Of a stretch of DNA of 9,202 nt, positions 6,256-9,202 are shown piece by piece. Positions within the stretch are counted from its first letter, which is position 1. The number at the start of each line of letters is the position of its first letter. Position numbers and translations under genes: made by a program. This DNA comes from Bacteroidota bacterium (GTDB lineage: Bacteria > Bacteroidota > Bacteroidia > Cytophagales > Cyclobacteriaceae). The notes under the pieces are model-generated. The model was given only the letters and a program-made list of their open reading frames with translations, made no database searches and had not been told where the DNA came from. The stretch lies in assembly GCA_003242315.1 (NCBI GenBank), contig QGUY01000157.1, positions 1-9,202 on the forward strand, written 5' to 3'.

Positions 6256-7825
6256 ATCTTCCTGCTAGGTCCAGCGCTACTTTCTTTATCGTATCCAAAT
6301 CGGAGTCCTCCAGTTTACCAGCGCGGAGGTTGTCCATGACATCCTTGTGCTGCGCGCGCATGATCTCGAGGAAATTGCGCTCGAAGTCCCGCACTTTGTT
6401 AACCGGAACAGAGTCCATATATCCACGGGTTGAAGCGGCGATGATAGCCACCTGCTCTTCAACCGGTACAGGCGAATACTGATCCTGCTTGAGGATTTCC
6501 ACGTTGCGGCGACCGCGCTCGATAGTAAGTTTCGTGGCAGCATCCAGGTCGGAACCGAATTTCGCGAACGCTTCCAGCTCGCGGAATTGAGCCTGATCAA
6601 GCTTGAGCGTACCCGCAACTTTCTTCATCGACTTAATCTGCGCGGATCCACCCACACGAGATACGGAGATACCAACGTTGATGGCAGGGCGAATACCGGA
6701 GTTGAACAGGTTGGTTTCAAGGAATATCTGTCCGTCCGTGATAGAGATCACGTTGGTCGGAATGTATGCCGATACGTCACCCGCCTGTGTCTCGATGATC
6801 GGAAGCGCTGTAAGTGAACCACCACCCTTAACCATATGACGTATGGAAGGAGGCAGGTCGTTCATCTTGCGTGCGATCTCATCGTTGTTGATGATCTTCG
6901 CTGCACGCTCGAGAAGGCGTGAGTGCAGATAGAACACGTCACCCGGATACGCTTCACGTCCGGGAGGACGACGAAGCAGCAGTGAAACTTCGCGATACGC
7001 CACAGCCTGTTTCGACAGGTCATCGTAAACCACCAGCGCTGGTCTTCCCGTGTCACGGAAGAATTCGCCGATAGCAGCACCGGTGAAGGGTGCGAAGAAC
7101 TGCATAGGTGCCGGATCAGATGCCGAAGCCGATACAATGATCGTGTACGGCATAGCGCCAGCTTTTTCCAGCGCGGCGGCAACGCCTGCAACCGTCGATG
7201 CCTTCTGGCCTACGGCGACGTAGATACAGTAAACAGGCTGTCCCTTAGCGTAGTATTCCCGCTGGTTGATAATCGTATCGATGGCAACTGCCGTTTTTCC
7301 GGTTTGACGGTCTCCGATGATCAACTCGCGTTGTCCGCGGCCGATGGGGATCATGGAGTCGATAGCCTTGATACCCGTTTGCAGCGGTTCATTCACTGGT
7401 TGACGGTAGATAACGCCGGGAGCTTTGCGCTCGAGCGGCATTTCATAGAGTTCGCCGGTAATGGGGCCTTTACCGTCAACAGGTTGGCCAAGGGTATCAA
7501 CGACACGGCCGAGCATGCCGTCGCCAACGGCAACGGACGCGATCTTGCCCGTGCGGCGTACGGTGTCGCCTTCATGAATATCTTTTGAATCGCCGAGCAA
7601 CACGGCTCCGACGTTGTCTTCCTCCAGGTTGAGGACAAGCGCTTTCAGGCCGTTCTCGAACTCCAGGAGTTCACCCGCTTGTGCGCGTGTGAGTCCGTAT
7701 ATGCGGGCAACGCCGTCACCAACGGTGAGGACGGTTCCTACTTCTTCAAGTTCCGCATCCGTCCGGGCTTTCGACAGTTGCTCACGCAGGATGGCTGATA
7801 CTTCTTCCGGTCTGATTTCTGCCAT
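6248..7825 (-). CDS. atpA: F1Fo ATP synthase alpha subunit
   Basis: This 525-residue protein is the regulatory nucleotide-binding subunit of the F1 head. Residues 1-100 form the beta-barrel crown domain. The Walker A loop is GDRQTGKT (171-178), Walker B lies in ALVVYDDLSKQ (263-273), and the arginine finger that completes the catalytic site on beta is R390 in SVSRVGGSAQIK. The conserved PTNVISITDGQIFLE block is at 356-370. An insertion-like stretch before GGGSLTALP (about 312-340, DEIARKMNDLPPSIRH) resembles Bacteroidota alpha subunits and is the best taxonomic marker here. The gene starts 35 bases after the atpH stop behind an A/T-rich leader with no clear Shine-Dalgarno, and its end overlaps atpG. 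All functional residues are intact. Confidence 0.98.
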   Translation of the reverse strand: MAEIRPEEVSAILREQLSKARTDAELEEVGTVLTVGDGVARIYGLTRAQAGELLEFENGLKALVLNLEEDNVGAVLLGDSKDIHEGDTVRRTGKIASVAVGDGMLGRVVDTLGQPVDGKGPITGELYEMPLERKAPGVIYRQPVNEPLQTGIKAIDSMIPIGRGQRELIIGDRQTGKTAVAIDTIINQREYYAKGQPVYCIYVAVGQKASTVAGVAAALEKAGAMPYTIIVSASASDPAPMQFFAPFTGAAIGEFFRDTGRPALVVYDDLSKQAVAYREVSLLLRRPPGREAYPGDVFYLHSRLLERAAKIINNDEIARKMNDLPPSIRHMVKGGGSLTALPIIETQAGDVSAYIPTNVISITDGQIFLETNLFNSGIRPAINVGISVSRVGGSAQIKSMKKVAGTLKLDQAQFRELEAFAKFGSDLDAATKLTIERGRRNVEILKQDQYSPVPVEEQVAIIAASTRGYMDSVPVNKVRDFERNFLEIMRAQHKDVMDNLRAGKLEDSDLDTIKKVALDLAGRYA

Positions 7826-7860
7826 GATATATTCGCGTTCGTATTCTCGCTATTGAACAA

Positions 7861-8421
7861 TTAAAATTCCTTGATATAAGGATTCTTACTGAGTTCTGTT
7901 CTCAGTACTTTGAGTTTCCTCCGAAGCGACGCATCTACTTGTTGGTCGCCTACCGTCAGCACAAACCCTCCGATCAGGTCGCCATCCACACGCTCGGCGA
8001 GTTCCACTTCCTTTTCACCCGAGATGCTGCGCGCGATCTTGTTGAACGTTTCGCGCAGCTCGTTATCAAGCGGAACGGCTGTAACAACAGACGCGTTCCC
8101 GATCCCTTTGTGCTTGTTGTACGCGCGGTGGAATCCACGGGCGATTTCAGGAAGGAGCGGTTCGCGATTTTTTCTTGTGATGATGTCGAAGATCGCCATC
8201 GTGAGTTCGCTCACCTTGCCTGAGAACAGCCGGTTGAGGATTTCCCGCTTCTTGTCATGCTTGATGATCGGGTTCATCAGCATGAGTACGAAGTTTCGGT
8301 TTTCACGGCACACCGAATCAAACAGCACCATGTCGCGATGCACCTCTTCCAGTTGTCCTCGTTCTATCGCGAGGTCCAGAAGGGATTTGACATAACGTGA
8401 TGCTACTCTCGATGCGGCCAT
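7861..8421 (-). CDS. atpH: F1Fo ATP synthase delta subunit (OSCP)
   Basis: This 186-residue protein caps the F1 head and ties it to the peripheral stalk b subunits. The N-terminal six-helix domain begins ASRVASRYVKSLLDLAIERG, and the family signature GDLIGGFVLTVGDQQVDASL lies near residues 146-165, followed by the basic RRKLKVLRTEL. Length is typical. The ATG follows the atpF stop by only 3 bases, so the two are probably translated in sequence, matching their physical contact in the stator. No separate ribosome-binding site is evident. Confidence 0.96.
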   Translation of the reverse strand: MAASRVASRYVKSLLDLAIERGQLEEVHRDMVLFDSVCRENRNFVLMLMNPIIKHDKKREILNRLFSGKVSELTMAIFDIITRKNREPLLPEIARGFHRAYNKHKGIGNASVVTAVPLDNELRETFNKIARSISGEKEVELAERVDGDLIGGFVLTVGDQQVDASLRRKLKVLRTELSKNPYIKEF

Positions 8422-8424
8422 CGG

Positions 8425-8919
8425 TTAGTTCAGTTTCAGGTCTTCCAGGTATTCTTTCACCAGTTTCTTCTGGGCTTCGTCTGACGAAAGATTCTTCTTC
8501 AGCAATCGCTCTGCGATCTCCAGCGCAAACGTTGCTACCTGGATCTTCACTTCACGCAATGCGGCTTGCTTTTCAATATCGATCGCGGCGCGGGCCTCAG
8601 CTATGATCTTGTCGGCCTGGCTACGCGCTTCCAGCTGAGCTTCTTCTTTTATGCGATTGGCCACTTCACGCGATTCACGTAGAATCTTATCGCGTTCTTC
8701 GCGCGCCTGCTTCAGAAGAATCTCATTATCTGCCTTCAGCGTGGCCATTTCCTGGCGCGCCTTTTCGGCTGTTTCAAGCGCTTCCTGGATCGATTGGTCC
8801 CGCTCCTTCAATGAATTCAGGATGGGTTTCCATGCCATCTTCCGCAGCAATACCACCAGGAGCAGGAAAACCAGCGCCTGCCAGAAGATCAAGCCAATTC
8901 CCGGAGTGAGCAGATCCAT
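8425..8919 (-). CDS. atpF: F1Fo ATP synthase b subunit
   Basis: This 164-residue protein is the peripheral stalk that holds the F1 head against rotation. A single N-terminal membrane helix lies at about residues 5-25 (TPGIGLIFWQALVFLLLVVLL), followed by the basic-aromatic turn RKMAWKPIL. A long charged coiled coil rich in E, K, R, A and Q runs from about 38 to 140, and a C-terminal segment binds delta. Only one b gene is present, so a homodimer is expected rather than b/b'. Translation starts behind an A/U-rich stretch with no Shine-Dalgarno, typical of Bacteroidota. The start lies 35 bases after a strong hairpin separating it from atpE, which may allow different amounts of c and b to be made. 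Confidence 0.96.
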   Translation of the reverse strand: MDLLTPGIGLIFWQALVFLLLVVLLRKMAWKPILNSLKERDQSIQEALETAEKARQEMATLKADNEILLKQAREERDKILRESREVANRIKEEAQLEARSQADKIIAEARAAIDIEKQAALREVKIQVATFALEIAERLLKKNLSSDEAQKKLVKEYLEDLKLN

Positions 8920-8954
8920 AGTTTATTTCAGTTAAATCAATGTCGTTGTTAAAA

Positions 8955-8993
8955 GAATACCTGCCGTGGCCAAGTGCCATGCGGCAGGTATTC
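8955..8993 (-). terminator. Strong hairpin plus U run between atpE and atpF
   Basis: GAATACCTGCCG (8955-8966) and CGGCAGGTATTC (8982-8993) are perfect 12-bp complements. TGGC (8967-8970) and GCCA (8976-8979) extend the stem by four pairs across a 2-base bulge, leaving a 5-base loop. In the direction of transcription it begins 3 bases after the atpE stop codon and is followed at once by four U (8954-8951). It resembles a weak intrinsic terminator or mRNA-stabilising hairpin. Since atpF is the next operon gene, full termination is unlikely; partial read-through or processing that favours atpE is the better guess. Confidence 0.7.
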
Positions 8994-8996
8994 GTG

Positions 8997-9202
8997 CTAA
9001 GCTTCGCGGATCGAGATAAGGAAACAGATCACAATCGCGAAGAGCGCAATAACTTCTACCAGCGCCGCGATGATCAGCATGGAGCCTTGCAGCTTGTTAG
9101 CCGATTCGGGCTGGCGCGCCATTGCTTCCATGGCGGAACCACCGATTCTACCGATACCGATTCCGGCGCCAATTGCAGCCAGACCAGCACCGATGCCGGC
9201 AC
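8997..9202 (-). CDS. atpE: F1Fo ATP synthase c subunit, 5' end missing
   Basis: The last 67 residues and stop codon (TAG, 8999-8997) of the rotor-ring proteolipid are present; the start lies beyond the window. Helix 1 is the glycine-rich AGIGAGLAAIGAGIGIGRIGGSAM, the cytoplasmic loop is the conserved ARQPE, and helix 2 holds the ion-binding glutamate in IIAALVEVIALFAIV. Sodium-type rings usually have a glutamine in helix 1 (Q32 in Ilyobacter) and a serine or threonine right after the glutamate. Here the aligned positions are isoleucine and valine, so I infer proton coupling. Only a few N-terminal residues should be missing. Many c copies are needed per complex, which makes the hairpin just after its stop of interest. 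Confidence 0.95.
   Translation of the reverse strand, partial: AGIGAGLAAIGAGIGIGRIGGSAMEAMARQPESANKLQGSMLIIAALVEVIALFAIVICFLISIREA

Noticed and set aside
7826..7860. Similar short stretches GCGAGAATA and GCGAATA in the atpH-atpA spacer as a tandem operator
   Set aside because: The copies are short and imperfect, and an A/T-rich leader inside an operon explains the spacer.
8774..8980. A 68-codon minus-strand frame across the atpE-atpF spacer
   Set aside because: It starts within the hairpin and then runs out of frame through atpF, whose own frame is clearly the coding one.
8955..8993. The atpE-atpF inverted repeat as a dispersed REP-like repeat or an insertion-sequence remnant
   Set aside because: Only one copy is in the window, there is no flanking target duplication, and its placement just after a stop codon with following U residues fits an RNA hairpin better.
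1..9202. Defence island, CRISPR array, prophage, transposon or tRNA
   Set aside because: I saw no array-like direct repeats, no transposase, integrase or nuclease motifs and no tRNA-like fold. The window is mostly core genes and an apparently ordinary accessory operon.

Overview
This window looks like a chromosomal fragment from a member of the Bacteroidota with moderate GC content. The main evidence is the ATP synthase cluster. AtpA carries the MNDLPPSIRHMVKGGGSLTALP-type segment that I associate with this phylum, and the cluster runs atpE-atpF-atpH-atpA-atpG and then stops, with no atpD or atpC after atpG. That fits the split F-ATPase arrangement common in Bacteroidota. Most start codons sit behind A/T-rich leaders with no clear Shine-Dalgarno sequence, which also fits. 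I cannot name a genus.

Every gene I can support is on the minus strand, so transcription runs from high to low coordinates. (1) 9202 to 5374 holds the 3' part of atpE, then atpF, atpH, atpA and atpG: the c, b, delta, alpha and gamma subunits of the F1Fo ATP synthase. A perfect 12-bp inverted repeat followed by four U residues separates atpE from atpF. (2) 5335 to 3897 holds a UbiA-superfamily-like membrane protein overlapping a class I SAM methyltransferase by 4 bp. A hairpin that includes the atpG stop codon separates this pair from atpG. (3) 3896 to 3645 is a 252-base intergenic stretch with two small inverted repeats and a weak promoter-like sequence. (4) 3644 to 1 holds a three-PAS cytoplasmic histidine kinase, a large GNAT-fold protein of the YghO-like type, and a VTT/DedA-like membrane protein that runs off the window. 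These three are packed with a 4-bp overlap and a 4-bp gap and are probably one operon.

The atp genes build the energy-converting complex. The downstream pair could modify an isoprenoid or another membrane-embedded substrate, but no substrate is visible. The kinase-led operon may link a sensory input to an acyltransferase-like enzyme and a membrane protein; this is inference. The first ~110 bases are homopolymer-rich and read like a poor-quality contig end.

I found no mobile element, CRISPR array, tRNA, rRNA or defence system, and nothing I would call a clearly new system. The most interesting items are the hairpins at the atpE/atpF and atpG/UbiA-like junctions, the UbiA-like/methyltransferase pair with an incomplete first motif, and the kinase/GNAT-like/VTT operon.
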